Positions 20,752 to 31,648 of a DNA stretch of 64,000 nt are shown here, piece by piece; positions within the stretch are counted from its first letter, which is position 1, and the number at the start of each line of letters is the position of its first letter. The position numbers were made by a program, and so were the translations under genes. Under the pieces are notes generated by a model. It made no database searches, had not been told where the DNA came from, and worked only from the letters and a program-made list of their open reading frames with translations. The stretch comes from Agarophyton chilense (taxonomy: Eukaryota > Rhodophyta > Florideophyceae > Gracilariales > Gracilariaceae): NCBI GenBank assembly GCA_030374765.1, contig JARGXX010000071.1, forward strand, positions 248,001-312,000. Reading direction: 5' to 3'.

Positions 20752-22162
20752 TACAGTGTTCCCCCGTAATGGTTATGTCCCGTTTTTTGCAGAACCCGGA
20801 TATGCGCATACAGCTCTCAGCTTCGGGGAGAAAGACGTCGATTCAGAGCTGGAATCGTCGCCATAATACATGATGCATACATGCATACCGCTTTTGAAAC
20901 TAATTCTGTATTTTCATTAAAATTTTCGCTAGTTGACCTCGACATCAATGCATAGTTTTCAAATTTGAGGTTTCAAATCGTCACTGCGAGGATCTAACGT
21001 ATATCCACTTGCTACGATTTGCTTCTACTCTCGCTATTACCAGCCCCCTTACCACTGGCATGGTCCCAAAATGGTGCAAGCGCTGACAATTCGACAACGA
21101 CAACAAATCGTAGCCAAACACAAAAGGCGTGTTGATCTAGGTCACAAATTCTCACAGAAATCCCTTGCTGCCTGGGAAAAGCAATAATTCCGCTTTAAAG
21201 AAACTCCAAACCAAGCAACAATTTCACGCATTTTGTCCTCCGCCGCCTCACTGCAAGCAATCCTAAACACGGTGTAAACTTCTTTTAAGAAGCATTGTGC
21301 CCCTGCCGCTCCACGCCTTGAAGCAGCGTTGTATACTTGGCTCTGTGATAAAAACGCTCATGGAGTACAACTCAGTAGACCGATTGTTCGGCATTACACC
21401 GAAAGACTACAAACTGAGCGGAGCTTACATCTCCCGTCACATGAACGTCTGTCTTTAAAATTCTCCCACGGTTTGATGAACCGTTTCCAGAAGCGCTACA
21501 ACGTTTGGCTTCGCCGTATACACGGAAAGGCTTTAAGTGCAGATAACAACAGCTTGGCTGCTGCCCTTGCGGGTATACGGGAAATAATCTCCACGTACAG
21601 CCCATCCGAAGTCTGGAATGCGGATGAGTTTGGACTTATTTACAGACAACCGCCCGGATGGTCGCTTTCAAGCAAGCCGACGGCAGGCTTCAAGAAGGAT
21701 AAAAAGAGGATCACATTTCTGGCCTATCTTAATGAGGACGGCACGGAAAAGTACTCTCTGATGGTTATCGGTCGCGCGTTGAAGCCTCGCGCATTCGGAA
21801 AGAAGTCAGGTAGCGAGCATGGATTTGACTACCATGCCAACAGCAAGGCTTGGATGACGCAAGTTCTGTTCTTCGCTTGGGTGAAGCGACTAGATGTGTA
21901 TATTGAAAGGATCATAGGGCGCTAAATGCTGTTTTTTCTCAATATCTGCTCAGCGCAAATGGGTGCAGAAATGCTTTCTGAACTGCAGAATGTGAACATT
22001 AAGTTACTTCCTCCGAACACAACTAACGGCGTACAGGCGCTTGATGCAGGAATTATCGCTTCATTGAAAGCAGAATACTGCCGTCGACTACCGTTCAGAT
22101 TGTCTGACAATATCGATGCAGGACGGAAATCAATTTACAACGTCGACATATTAACAGTGTAG
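20752..22162 (+). mobile_element. Tigger/pogo-like DNA transposon relic, copy 1
   Basis: The left end TACAGTGTTCCCCCG at 20752-20766 is identical, in inverted orientation, to the outer end of the second Tigger copy (35705-35719). A TA dinucleotide starts it, as expected for the Tc1/mariner/pogo superfamily. The transposase relic follows at 21071-22162. The right end was not located. Confidence 0.65.
21071..22162 (+). pseudogene. Tigger/pogo-like transposase relic, copy 1
   Basis: One frame of 364 codons from an ATG at 21071 with TAA at 21185, 21275 and 21923. It shows an N-terminal HTH (LTIRQRQQIVAKHKRRVDLG), a CENP-B-type second HTH (LYTWLCDKNAHG to FSHGLMNRFQKRYNV), then the DDE_1 core: WNADEFGLIYRQPPG, KDKKRITFLAYLNEDGTEKY and NSKAWMTQVLF. 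The second acidic box reads FFLNICSAQ where FLDNCSAH is usual, so the second catalytic Asp is lost. The third is present (VQALDAGIIASLKAEY). The enzyme cannot be active. Confidence 0.85.
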
Positions 22163-22756
22163 CATTATGGATGCACCTGAGTTCGACCGATCGAAATACT
22201 ACGAAGTCGCAATACGGCATTCATAAGCTTTTGCTTGGGCTATACTGGATTACGAGAAGTTATGAGAAGAATTAATTCATGGAAAGATTGGGAGAGGGGA
22301 ATTTTAATTAGGAAGTACTGTATTCTGTGTACACTGTAAGGTGCCATCACCAAATATTTTATTTGTTATTATTTAGATAATTACGTAGTGGCACGCCACG
22401 TGTATGCCTTACTGTACAGTACTTGCTTTGCCTCTTGGGTTATTAAAGGGCGCAAGGCCCAGGTGAGGACGGCAAAGGCCAACCAACAACCACGAACGAA
22501 CCAAAACACCATCTAGGAGAGTCCTAAAAATCCTAAATTGGTTTACCACAAAGTGGCACCTATAGTATCAGTTCTTAGCCATTCTGAGCTATAGCTCTTC
22601 TTCAGAGGGTACTTTTCACTGTTGTGCGTTTACCGCTCTTTTTCTACAGCTTTCTGTGTGTGTGTTTGTGTTGTTTTCTCTACTGTAACTAGGATATTTT
22701 TGTTGTCACAAGGGTTGTCGAGCTGTCGAACCCTCTCGCCATACTGTTCTATAAGC
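22163..22756 (-). pseudogene. Left part of Tigger copy 2, cut off by element 2
   Basis: Immediately left of element 2, the minus strand (about 22756-22670) reads MLIEQYGERVRQLDNPCDN, then KNILVTVEKTTQTH, similar to the region around the second catalytic Asp of Tigger transposases with that box decayed. It joins, apart from a one-base frame change, to NAWNTQ at 34503-34520 on the other side of element 2. 22163-22660 holds no recognisable gene. Confidence 0.55.
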
Positions 22757-22761
22757 ATTGT
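22757..22761 (+). repeat. Left 5-bp target-site duplication of element 2
   Basis: ATTGT directly before the 5' LTR; repeated at 34503-34507 after the 3' LTR. A 5-bp duplication is normal for Ty3/gypsy integrases. Confidence 0.92.
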
Positions 22762-23677
22762 TGTAGAGCAACGCCCAGTTAGGGGATACTTGAAGATGCA
22801 ACTCATAGAATGAGGATTGAACCCTCCGAGGGTTATGACTATGATCCCTTCTAAGGTGTGCTGAGGTGGCACTGTTTTCTGGTTAGAGTTCGCCTATGAA
22901 GTGAAAATTCGGATGGCCCATGGTTGGATTGGCCCCGTGATACACGTGGCTTAATTTTGGCACCGATTTTCGGATATTTGTTAGAACGTTGGACTTTTGG
23001 GCCCTGACAGTTGGATCTCCACGTGTATGGCCCTGAGCAGGTGTGCACTACTGTAGAGTTTAGTTAGTGGGCCCTACTTAGGAAGAGGAGATCTGACAGT
23101 CCGAAGCTCAGAGTAAATGGTAACCAAGGTTGGTCTTCGATACCTTTAGAGGTTCTTCGTCGCCATCGTTTCGGCCTTACAACCCGGAACGGGCTCTGGT
23201 TAGCAACGCCTGCGTAGGGACATGACTCCACTTGGAGAGTGCCCACTTTTGGGTTCCGTGCAACCACCCCCTTGGGACCGCTCAGACGACCTGCGTGCAC
23301 GATACCCCGTGGGGGTTCTGCTTACTTGTTGCGTGCTTTTTGTGTTTCCTTTCGAGGACAGGTTTTCGCTCCTGTATTGGGTTTCTTTTGTTGTTTCGCC
23401 CCTTTTCTGGTTCTCGGGTCCGGTGCCTGTTAGTGCCCGACCCTCGCCCCGTTTTTCCTCTTCGCCGGATTTTCCCCCATTCTTTGGGCTACCCATACCC
23501 ATTCCCAATCCAACGGTTTCTACCCCTCACCTCCGTCGGTACTGCCGGAATCCCCCGTGGGAGTTACACCCCACACTACGGGTGGAACGGAGGGCTCTGT
23601 CTCTGAGTCTGCCTCCCCCAGGGAGCAAGGCTTCGAACACCTTGAGAGCACTTCCCGTCGCCGGGTTTTGCTCCACA
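22762..23677 (+). repeat. Element 2 5' LTR (916 bp)
   Basis: Starts TGTAGAGCAA and ends TTGCTCCACA, giving 9/10 inverted ends with TG...CA termini. Compared with the 3' LTR I see two substitutions, both between about 23008 and 23030 (T/G within GACAGTTGGA and G/A within CCACGTGTA). The second half is C/T-rich and contains TTCGGCCTTACAACCCGGA. Short open frames inside it are identical in both LTRs because of LTR identity and are not evidence of coding. Confidence 0.95.
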
Positions 23678-23679
23678 AG

Positions 23680-23697
23680 TGGTCTCCCGACTTAGAA
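23680..23697 (+). promoter_or_regulatory. Candidate primer-binding site
   Basis: TGGTCTCCCGACTTAGAA starts two bases after the 5' LTR. TGG at the start would pair with the CCA end of a primer tRNA. I could not match it to a specific tRNA. Confidence 0.5.
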
Positions 23698-23904
23698 TCC
23701 GTTCTCGGACTTTTGGGTTGGTTATCCACGTGTTGGAATATCTCTTGGAAGAGGAAGCACCGTCGTGAAGATTTGTTGTAGTGGTCCCCTTTGGAAAGGG
23801 TGGAATTGGTGTTTATTTTTGTTTTGTGTTACGTCATCCGTTCTCCGGGAATCTCGTGATCGAATTTCATCGTTACACCGAATCGTCGGTGTCGTGTCTG
23901 CAGC

Positions 23905-25935
23905 ATGTCGCCGCCTACCCGTGGTTCCAGGACTGGATCGAACCGTCAAGCGGATTCAGCGCCCCCGGCCCCGCCTAGGTCGCGGAGCTCAATTCCCGAA
24001 GATCAGAACGATTCCGGTATCGATCCAGACACTCGGAGAGCACCCTCAGTGGTTTCAGGTCCTCGAGAGGTCGTGGCTGTGGGCCCAGCTCCAGTGGTGG
24101 AGACCCCCTCAGCAGCACCCCGAAGTCGGGCCGACCCTGAATTACAGCGCCTGGAGACTCGAATCGATATCGCCAACGCGGCTCACGTCGAGCTCCTTCA
24201 GGAGGTTACTACCCTCCGCCTCAAGGAGGAGGACGCCCCGGTGCGGGGAGTCGCCGATGACATTCGTACCCTGAGGAGGGATGTGAACTCCCTTTTGGAA
24301 AGCTTTGGTACCCCTGGGGTCTTTATCCAGGAGTACCGGAGCCTCGTGGAGGAACACCGCGTGCAAGCGGAACGCTTCCGAGCTCGGCTGGACACCCTCG
24401 AGGCCATTATCCGTATGGACGGAGACACAGTAGCCTCGAAGGATAAACCCAACGTTTCGGAAGACGAATAACACCGCTCCGCTAAACGGGACCGCCGCAA
24501 GTCCAAGAAGAGGGTTCACCTCCAAGAGGATTTATCGGATTCCGATCCCAGTCGCTCGTCATCGAGCTCGTCCTCCGAATCTTCGGATAGTGAAGATGGA
24601 CGCCGGTCATCCCGGGCGACTCGGTCGAAGGCTACTTACACCTCTCAAGGGGCAATCCGTACCCGGGAGAAGGGTAGGAAACACCTTGGATTAAGGGAGC
24701 TGAAGCCGACGAATCCTTTCTATCGGAAGCTGCTATCGTACCGCTATTACCGGTTGGATAACTCTTCGGGAGATCGAACATCCCGCGGAACGGGTAAGGT
24801 CAAGGACTACATCAAAAGGCTGAGCATCACCCTACAGAAGAGGGAGTTCACAGGAACAGACCCAATTCTGGTGCTCGATTTCCTTGCGAGGTTTGTCCAG
24901 GAGGCTGACATCCTCGGTATGAGTGAAGCGCAAGCGTATCTTGCATTACCCTATTTCTTAAAGGGTATGGCTGAAGACCAGTTCAACTCCGTCCGTGGAT
25001 CATCCCGAGCCTCGGAAGGGGGAGTCACGTGCTGGCCCGAAGCGGTGCAGTACCTTTTGAGGTCATACGCTACTGGAAATGCGATTCAGGAAGCAATCCT
25101 TGCATTAAGGGATACGCGGCAGAAGCCGATGGAAACCGAAACGGTGTATTCAACTCGCTTGAATAAAGCGTTTCACCGATGCGGGAATGTATTCCCCGCC
25201 TACGAGAGATGCACCATGTTTGTGGATGGATTGGACCCCTCGATAAGGGCATTGGTTGCCCGACATCGGGAAGAAAAGCGCAAGCTGACCTACTTGGAAC
25301 TGGTTCAGTACGCCCAGGCTAAGGGGGATACTCTCCGTGCCCGGCAGAACCGAAAGAGTCGGCCGACACGTGCACTCCTCGCCGATGGAGGTAACTCGTC
25401 TTTGTCACTCGCAGGAGGCCCTGCCCCTGTCGGGGTCAATGATAACATTCACTTCATGGGAAGTAACCCCGAATCTATGGGTACGTCTGAGTTGCCGTCG
25501 ACATCCGCTCCGACTACGGATGAAGACCCTGCGCTCTATACCGACGGACGGAGGGTGCCAGCCGCATCGCTACCTTTTGCAAATACCGCTGCTCGGTTCT
25601 CTCGCCCCGGATGGAGGGATACAGCACCACATCGCGTGGATTCACGTACACAACCGAACCCGGCAGAGCTGATTTGCTATTTGTGTTACCTCCGTGGTCA
25701 CAAAGCACCAGAATGCACATTTCCCCTGCGGGAGGGTTCACGAATTATCGCTCAGTACGAGGCTCTGACCCCTGAGGAGAAAACTCGAGTCCCGAGTAGG
25801 TCCTATGAGGAACAAAGGATACTCCGAGCTCACCTTGCTGACAGGGATACAGAACTTGTACCCGCGAACGGGGAACAACCGGTTCCCTTCGAGGCAGCTG
25901 CACCGAATTCGGTGGTGTCCGCTTCGAAAAACTAA
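23905..25935 (+). pseudogene. gag: Element 2 gag
   Basis: Structural capsid polyprotein, 676 codons from ATG at 23905 to TAA at 25933, with one in-frame TAA at 24469. The N-terminal third is Pro/Ser/Arg-rich with a coiled-coil-like segment (HVELLQEVTTLRLKEEDAPV). After the stop come a Ser/Asp/Glu-rich acidic stretch and the capsid-like part (TGTDPILVLDFLARFVQEAD, then QAYLALPYFLKGMAEDQF). A CCHC zinc knuckle near 25675 reads CYLCYLRGHKAPEC (CX2CX4HX4C), the nucleocapsid hallmark. The last codons overlap a -1 frameshift heptamer leading to pol. Confidence 0.85.
25926..25932 (+). promoter_or_regulatory. -1 ribosomal frameshift slippery heptamer (gag-pol)
   Basis: In the gag frame the last codons are TCG AAA AAC TAA, giving the X-XXY-YYZ-type heptamer G AAA AAC directly before the stop. 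A -1 slip lands exactly in the pol frame, which is open from here to the stop at 27234. Downstream structure: a small hairpin (CTCCC/GGGAG, 25946-25959) and a perfect 10-bp stem, GGGCGTCTTC at 25960-25969 with GAAGACGCCC at 25982-25991, 12-nt loop. Confidence 0.75.
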
Positions 25936-28900
25936 ACTTGGGAGTCTCCCCTGCGGGAGGGGCGTCTTCTAAGCCGGAGTTGAAGACGCCCGAGGCGCTC
26001 CAGCTTCGCTCCCCAGCTGTGACTATCCTTTCAAGGAGAACGGCTGACACCGACGTTAACTCGGGATACTTTAGTGTCCTCCGTCGCCCGTGGATACGGT
26101 CCCGTAATCTCCGTATTCCGGATCGAGTTATGGTAATGGCCAAGCGGAATTATAAAGTATTCGCCGACTTCGGCCTGTCCAACCAGTTTATGGTTCGTCA
26201 AATATCTGTCCTGGATACAGGAGCCGCTCCTAACTTAATTCATGTTGAATTGTTACCCCCGCTTCTCCGGGTTCAAGTTCGTACCGGTCCACGTTTGGAT
26301 ATCGCCGATGCGAACAACAACCCGCTACGGACACTGGGTACAATTTCCCTCATGGTGAGGTTAGGCTCCTATCTCGTTCAGCTAGAGTTTATTGTATGCA
26401 AGTCACTTGCAGCACCAATCATTCTGGGTTGTGATTTTTGCGACCGCTTCGTGGAAGCCATCCGTCCTCGGAATAGAACTGTGGAACTCGAAGACGGGTG
26501 TACGATCCCAATCGTTCGTAAACCCTTACAGGGAGCAGCGCGAACACGCGTTCCTCTCCCTGTCGCGCAGGAATCTGTAAAGAAGGACCCGGTGTCTACA
26601 CGGGTAAAGGTTGCGAAGTCAGTGGCTATCCCGCCAGAAACCCAGGTTTGGGTCACAGTTGTTACCAAGCAAATTGGTGTGCATGCGGTACAACCGAACC
26701 CGTCTCTGTATACGCGGCGTCAACTCGCCATTGCGAATGGGGTTGTCTCCGTGGAACCGGATAAACCTTTCAAGGTTTTGGTAGCCAGCTTTGGAAAGAC
26801 AACGCAGCATTTGGTCAAACACCAGATCCTGGGTTCTGTTCTTCCACACCCGCATGCGGTCGTACCTACAAAGATCTCTATCGCAGAGGTCCTTGGTGTG
26901 GCAGACCCTAAGAAGGGGGAGGACACTGCCGAAAACGCGAAAGACGGTGAGCATACGGCGGCAGCTCCACACGCTGAACACTTTAAACCTCAGGAGGTTA
27001 CGGCCCCTATCACAGGAGCAGACCAGACGGATCCTGTTCAGGAATTGGAGAAATGGGATCTCAACCATGTACCCGCATCTCATCGGGAGAAGCTGAGGCA
27101 CATGCTTGGTGAATTTACCCCCATGTGGGATGGTTTCCTTGGAACTATTGGGATTACAGAACACCGCATCGACTTGTTACCGAACACTCGGCCTATTGCC
27201 CAACACCCTTACAGGGCTGGACCGAAAGCTCGGTAAGAGGAGAAATCTCAGGTGGAGAAGATGCTTAAAGCGGGCGTAATTGAACCTGCCCAGTCCGCTT
27301 GGGCCTCACCAGTGGTGTTAGTTCCGAAACCGGATGGATCGTGGCGTTTCTGCATCGATTACAGACGCCTGAACGAGGTAACCATTAAGGATGTATACCC
27401 GATCCCTCGGATGGACGAATACATCGACTCCTTTGGGAGCGCTACTGTTTTCTCTACCCTCGACGCCAATTCGGGCTACTGGAAAGTCCCTATTAGGGAA
27501 GAAGATCGAGACAAAACGGCTTTAGTGTGTCATCAAGGACTTTTCCGATTCCGGAGGATGCCTTTTGGGTTGACAAATGCCCCCGCAACGTTTCAACGGG
27601 CGATAGACATTCTGTTGGCTCCCTTCAAGTGGAGGACGTGTCTAGTGTATTTAGACGACATTATTGTCTTCTCCAACAACCTGGATGACCACCTCGAACA
27701 CGTAAGGGACGTAATGAAGATACTCCGCGACGCGGGAATCACCTTGAAACTCAAGAAGTGCGAGTTTTTCACCGATTCGGTTAATTATCTGGGTCATATC
27801 ATCCGTCCCGGACAGCTTGCAATCGATGAAGTACGAGTGAAATCCTTGAAGGAAGCAAAACACCCGAAAACTCAAACGGAGTTGCGATCCTTCTTAGGTC
27901 TGTGTAACGTGTATCGCCGATTCGTCCCGAACTTTGCAGATATTGCCACCCCCCTCAACAGGCTCCTGACGAAGGGACAACCAGTTGAACTGGAACCTTT
28001 TGGCGACGCGGAAGCGTCTGCCTTCACGGCACTGGTGAATGCCGTAACATCACCGCCAATCTTGGCTCTACCCAATCCTGAGCTCCCTTACGAAGTGGAC
28101 ACCGATGCTAGTGCAAACCAAGTAGGGTGTGCACTGTTCCAATCCTCTGAGGATGGTGAACGTCACCCTAATTGGTACTGGTCACGTTCCCTGAATGTCC
28201 ATGAAAGGAACTACTCTGTCTCCGAGAAAGAATGTTTAGCCGTCGTGTGGGCCTTAGCTACACTTCGCCCCTATCTGATTGGTACTCGTTTCAAAGTCCA
28301 TACGGACCACGCATGCTTGCGTTGGCTCCTGGAGATCTCCGAACCCTCGGGCCGCCTTATGCGCTGGCGTCTCCGACTGTCGGAATTCGACTTTGAGATC
28401 CTGTACAAGAAAGGGAAGCTGAACACTCAGGCTGATGCACTATCCCGCTTGGGAACAACAGCGGAAACGGAACCCTACGAGGACGATGACATCCCATGCT
28501 TTATGGTATCGGACCTCGAGGGAGGAGCTCAACCGCTGACGGATGATGTTTGTGACGATATACTCGTCAACGAGAGTCTGGATTCGCCGACCGGCTCTTT
28601 TATACCTATCTCTCCAGAGGAGATGATACGCGAGCAACAGCTCGACCCATTCTGTACACGGATTCGGGCTCGCCTCAACGGAGGATTTCAGTTACCTTTC
28701 GAGGACGACGATCAGGGTTACCTAATCAGGACCGTTGGACCTCGCCCGAGGATAGTGGTGCCGCACACCCTACAACAGAGGGTATTACACCTCACTCACT
28801 ATGTGAAGGTTGGAGCCCATCCCGGGGGAAGAAAACTGTACCTCACGTTGAGAAGGGACTTTTACTGGCCGGCAATGGCATTCGATTGTTACGCCGTCAG

Positions 28901-30470
28901 ACGGGCCTGCGCCAATTGCGCCAAGAATGACGTCAAACTTCGGAAGCACTCTAAGAAGTTGACTCTGTTCCCGGCACGGGCTCCACTCGAATTCGTGGCC
29001 ATCGAAATCCTAGGGGAGTTTATCAGGACGCCCCGAGGTCATCGGTATCTGCTTGTCATTTCTGACAGATACTCTAAGCTAACGAGAACTGTGCCGCTGA
29101 AGCGGATCACCGCCGCTACCGTCGCGCAAGCGTTCGTGACCCATTGGGTGTTCGTATATGGACCGCCGGTGCAGTTGTTATCCGACAACGGAGGGCAATT
29201 CGCATCAAAGTTCTTTCAGGATGTATGTCGAATCCTTGATGTAACGAATTTATTTGTTACTACGTATCACCCTCAGGGGAATGGCCAGGTGGAGAGATTT
29301 AACCGCACGGTACTCAACGCTTTGAGATCGTATGTTGCGGATCACCCCAAAAATTGGGACTTGTACACAGACGCTATCACGTATGCATACAACACCCAGG
29401 TACATCGGGTTACATCGTTATCCCCATTCGAACTGGTACTGTCGAGGACACCGCCGCCGGTCGCCATCGAGGCTCAACCAACGCTGTCGACGTACCCGTC
29501 ACCGGGATTGTACCGAGAAGCCTGGAAGGAGTGGCTTACGAAGATGGTGCCGATAGCCCGGAAAGCAATGGACAAACCTCAACGCGCCTACAAAAAGGAC
29601 TTTGACAATCGGGTTCGCAAACCTCTACCTCAGGTGGAGCCCGACAACTTCGTCTTCCTTCGAAAGTAATACTACAATCCTGAAAAGGAACGTAGGCACA
29701 AGCTTTCGCCAATTGTGGACGGACCCTATCGTGTGGTTTCTGTAGACCCGGACACGGTGGTATTGGATATCGCTAACCGCCACGAACGGATCTCCAGGGA
29801 CCGCATCACACGAGCGCCCAACCCAAATGTGGAAGTGGTGTCGGCACTAACGCCCTCCACAGGAGATGATTCAACGGAAGTTAACCCGTCAAGCGGAGAT
29901 GCGAACACCCGCCCCGTTCTACTTCCGCACCCGGAACGTGGTTTAACCGACCTACCGGAAACTTCGGATACTCCCGAACCTGGGCCTGCTCCCTCAAGGG
30001 CCCAGTCAACGAACTCTTACAGAGTTACTCCCCCAGCGGAGGTAATCAAGCCTCCTGGCTCTCTGCCTAAGGAGGGGGAGGAGGACTTAGTTCCTTCGCA
30101 GGACGATGTTTCGACGTCAGCCAGTCGCCCTAACAGGGAATCTAGTTCTCACAGTGAGACGGCGAGCCCGACCGAGCCGGCGACAGAGAAGTCACAACCC
30201 CAGCGTATGGGTAGCGACATCACCGCCGACCCAGCCGAGCACGACGTCAGAAAAGATGACGAAACCCCGCCTAGGGAGAGTCGTGTGGAGAACTCCGCAC
30301 CTGGAACGCCTACAGAGCCGACGATCACCCGCCGCCGCAAACGAGACACTGAGGTGTCGCACACTCAAACCCCGCTTTCTCGGGAACGAGCTGTGTCAGC
30401 GGACCCGCACGGGGAAGATCTCGACGACGAGGTTGACCAAATTTGGCTCTCCGTTATGGAATGGAAATAG
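25932..30470 (+). pseudogene. pol: Element 2 pol: protease, RT, RNase H, integrase
   Basis: One frame (-1 relative to gag) with stops TAA at 27234, TAA at 29667 and TAG at 30468. Domains in order: aspartic protease (SVLDTGAAPNLI, near 26210); reverse transcriptase (FCIDYRRLNEVT; STLDANSGYW; catalytic YLDD near 27648); RNase H (VDTDASANQVGCAL, EKECLAVVW, HTDHACLRWLL); integrase zinc finger (H-x-H, then CANC); integrase core with SDNGGQF and GNGQVERFNR. The first catalytic position reads VAIEILGE, Glu instead of Asp (element 1 has VAIDLLGP). The GPY module is at about 29715 (VDGPYRVVSVD). The charged tail runs to 30470. Confidence 0.9.
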
Positions 30471-30968
30471 GAACTCCTATGGAGACACTGGAACCCTCAG
30501 GAATGGGAAAGAAATGAGTGAGACCCGTCGGGGAGAGCTCAGGAGAGTGCTAGCGCGTGTCCAAAGCGCACCTCACATCCGCTTGCGGAGTGGCAACCGG
30601 CGCCCGCGCATTTATGTGGCACACGTCGAATGGCACCGAGCCAATCAAAAGGCTCTGAAGACCACCCGTCGCGCAAACCGCCTCCGTCGCACGGCGTGTT
30701 GCACAAGAGCAACCTTCGTCCCCGTAGCTCGGATTGACGTTGAAGTCTTACCCCCCTGAGATTGGAGACGCTACCGCGTCGCGGTTTCTCAACTGTCACG
30801 GAATCTAAGAACACCGTTGTTATCGGGAAGATCTCAGCTTTAAGAAGAATCCAAAAGTGGGCCGTTTTGACTCCGTAGACGGAAGTTACAACGTAGCCCA
30901 CAGGCCACTCGGCGCCGTTTGGACGAAGTGCTGAGACCCGCTCGCAACACGGAAAAGAACCCACCGGG

Positions 30969-31259
30969 GTGCGTCTAGACCCTACGTTGACACCCTCAAG
31001 GGAACTAGAGCGTTCCAAGATGGAAGAAAAGCCCGAACAGGGAAAAGTGTACCCGCAGGAATTCGTTATCGATCGCATCGTGCGTCACATCTACACCCCC
31101 GAGGGAGAAGTTCGCTACCAAGTCCGATGGTACGGATTCTCGCCTGATGAGGATACAGTGGAACCCATTGAGCACCTTCCGAGGTCTAAGGTTTTATCCT
31201 ATCACCGACGCGCTCGGGTAACCTTGCCCCCAAATCTGGATCGTGCCCAAGTCGGGTAA
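30969..31259 (+). pseudogene. Element 2 chromodomain
   Basis: In the same frame as pol but separated from it by several stops between 30468 and about 30900. It encodes FVIDRIVRHIYTPEGEVRYQ, then VRWYGFSPDEDTVEPIEHL, a chromodomain with the aromatic and VRW(Y)G(F) core. In an intact element it would be the C-terminus of integrase. The intervening 500 bp is either decayed coding sequence or an insertion. Confidence 0.8.
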
Positions 31260-31429
31260 GCCACCACGGGAACTGGTGTGGATGCGACCTCGAAGTGAGG
31301 AAGATGTTGGACCTTTGAAGAGGAATTGAGGAGAGTATCCCGAAAAACACGTATTGAGAGGGAATGTCTACTGGCCCTCGGCCTAGCGCCGTTAACCGGG
31401 GAACACAACACCGGTTATCGGGACAGTTT

Positions 31430-31590
31430 ATGATGAAAAAGGAAAAGAAGACCCACGAAGTGGAGAAGAAGATTAAGAAGAAGATTGGACCCTAGGAAGA
31501 GCAGAAGATGAAGAAGATCCTAAGAAGGAATGAAGAAGATGAAGTAGAAGTCAAGATCCTAGGAAGGAAGAAGAAAAGAAGTTATGCAAA
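31430..31590 (+). other. Long GA-rich (polypurine) block
   Basis: About 160 bp made almost entirely of A and G on the + strand (for example GGAGAAGAAGATTAAGAAGA), between the chromodomain and the end of the antisense ORF. It has no coding value I can recognise. It may act as an additional plus-strand primer tract, or be simple-sequence expansion. Confidence 0.55.
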
Positions 31591-31648
31591 TATCAGAAGT
31601 TTACTATTGTCGCCAAGCTATGGACTCCACAATTGCCCAAAGGCGGAA

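Noticed and set aside
23222-23695. Proline/serine-rich open frames of 100-190 codons in the LTR (and their copies at 34047-34613)
   Set aside because: They are identical in both LTRs simply because the LTRs are copies, overlap on both strands, and have no protein-like motifs. Treated as LTR sequence.
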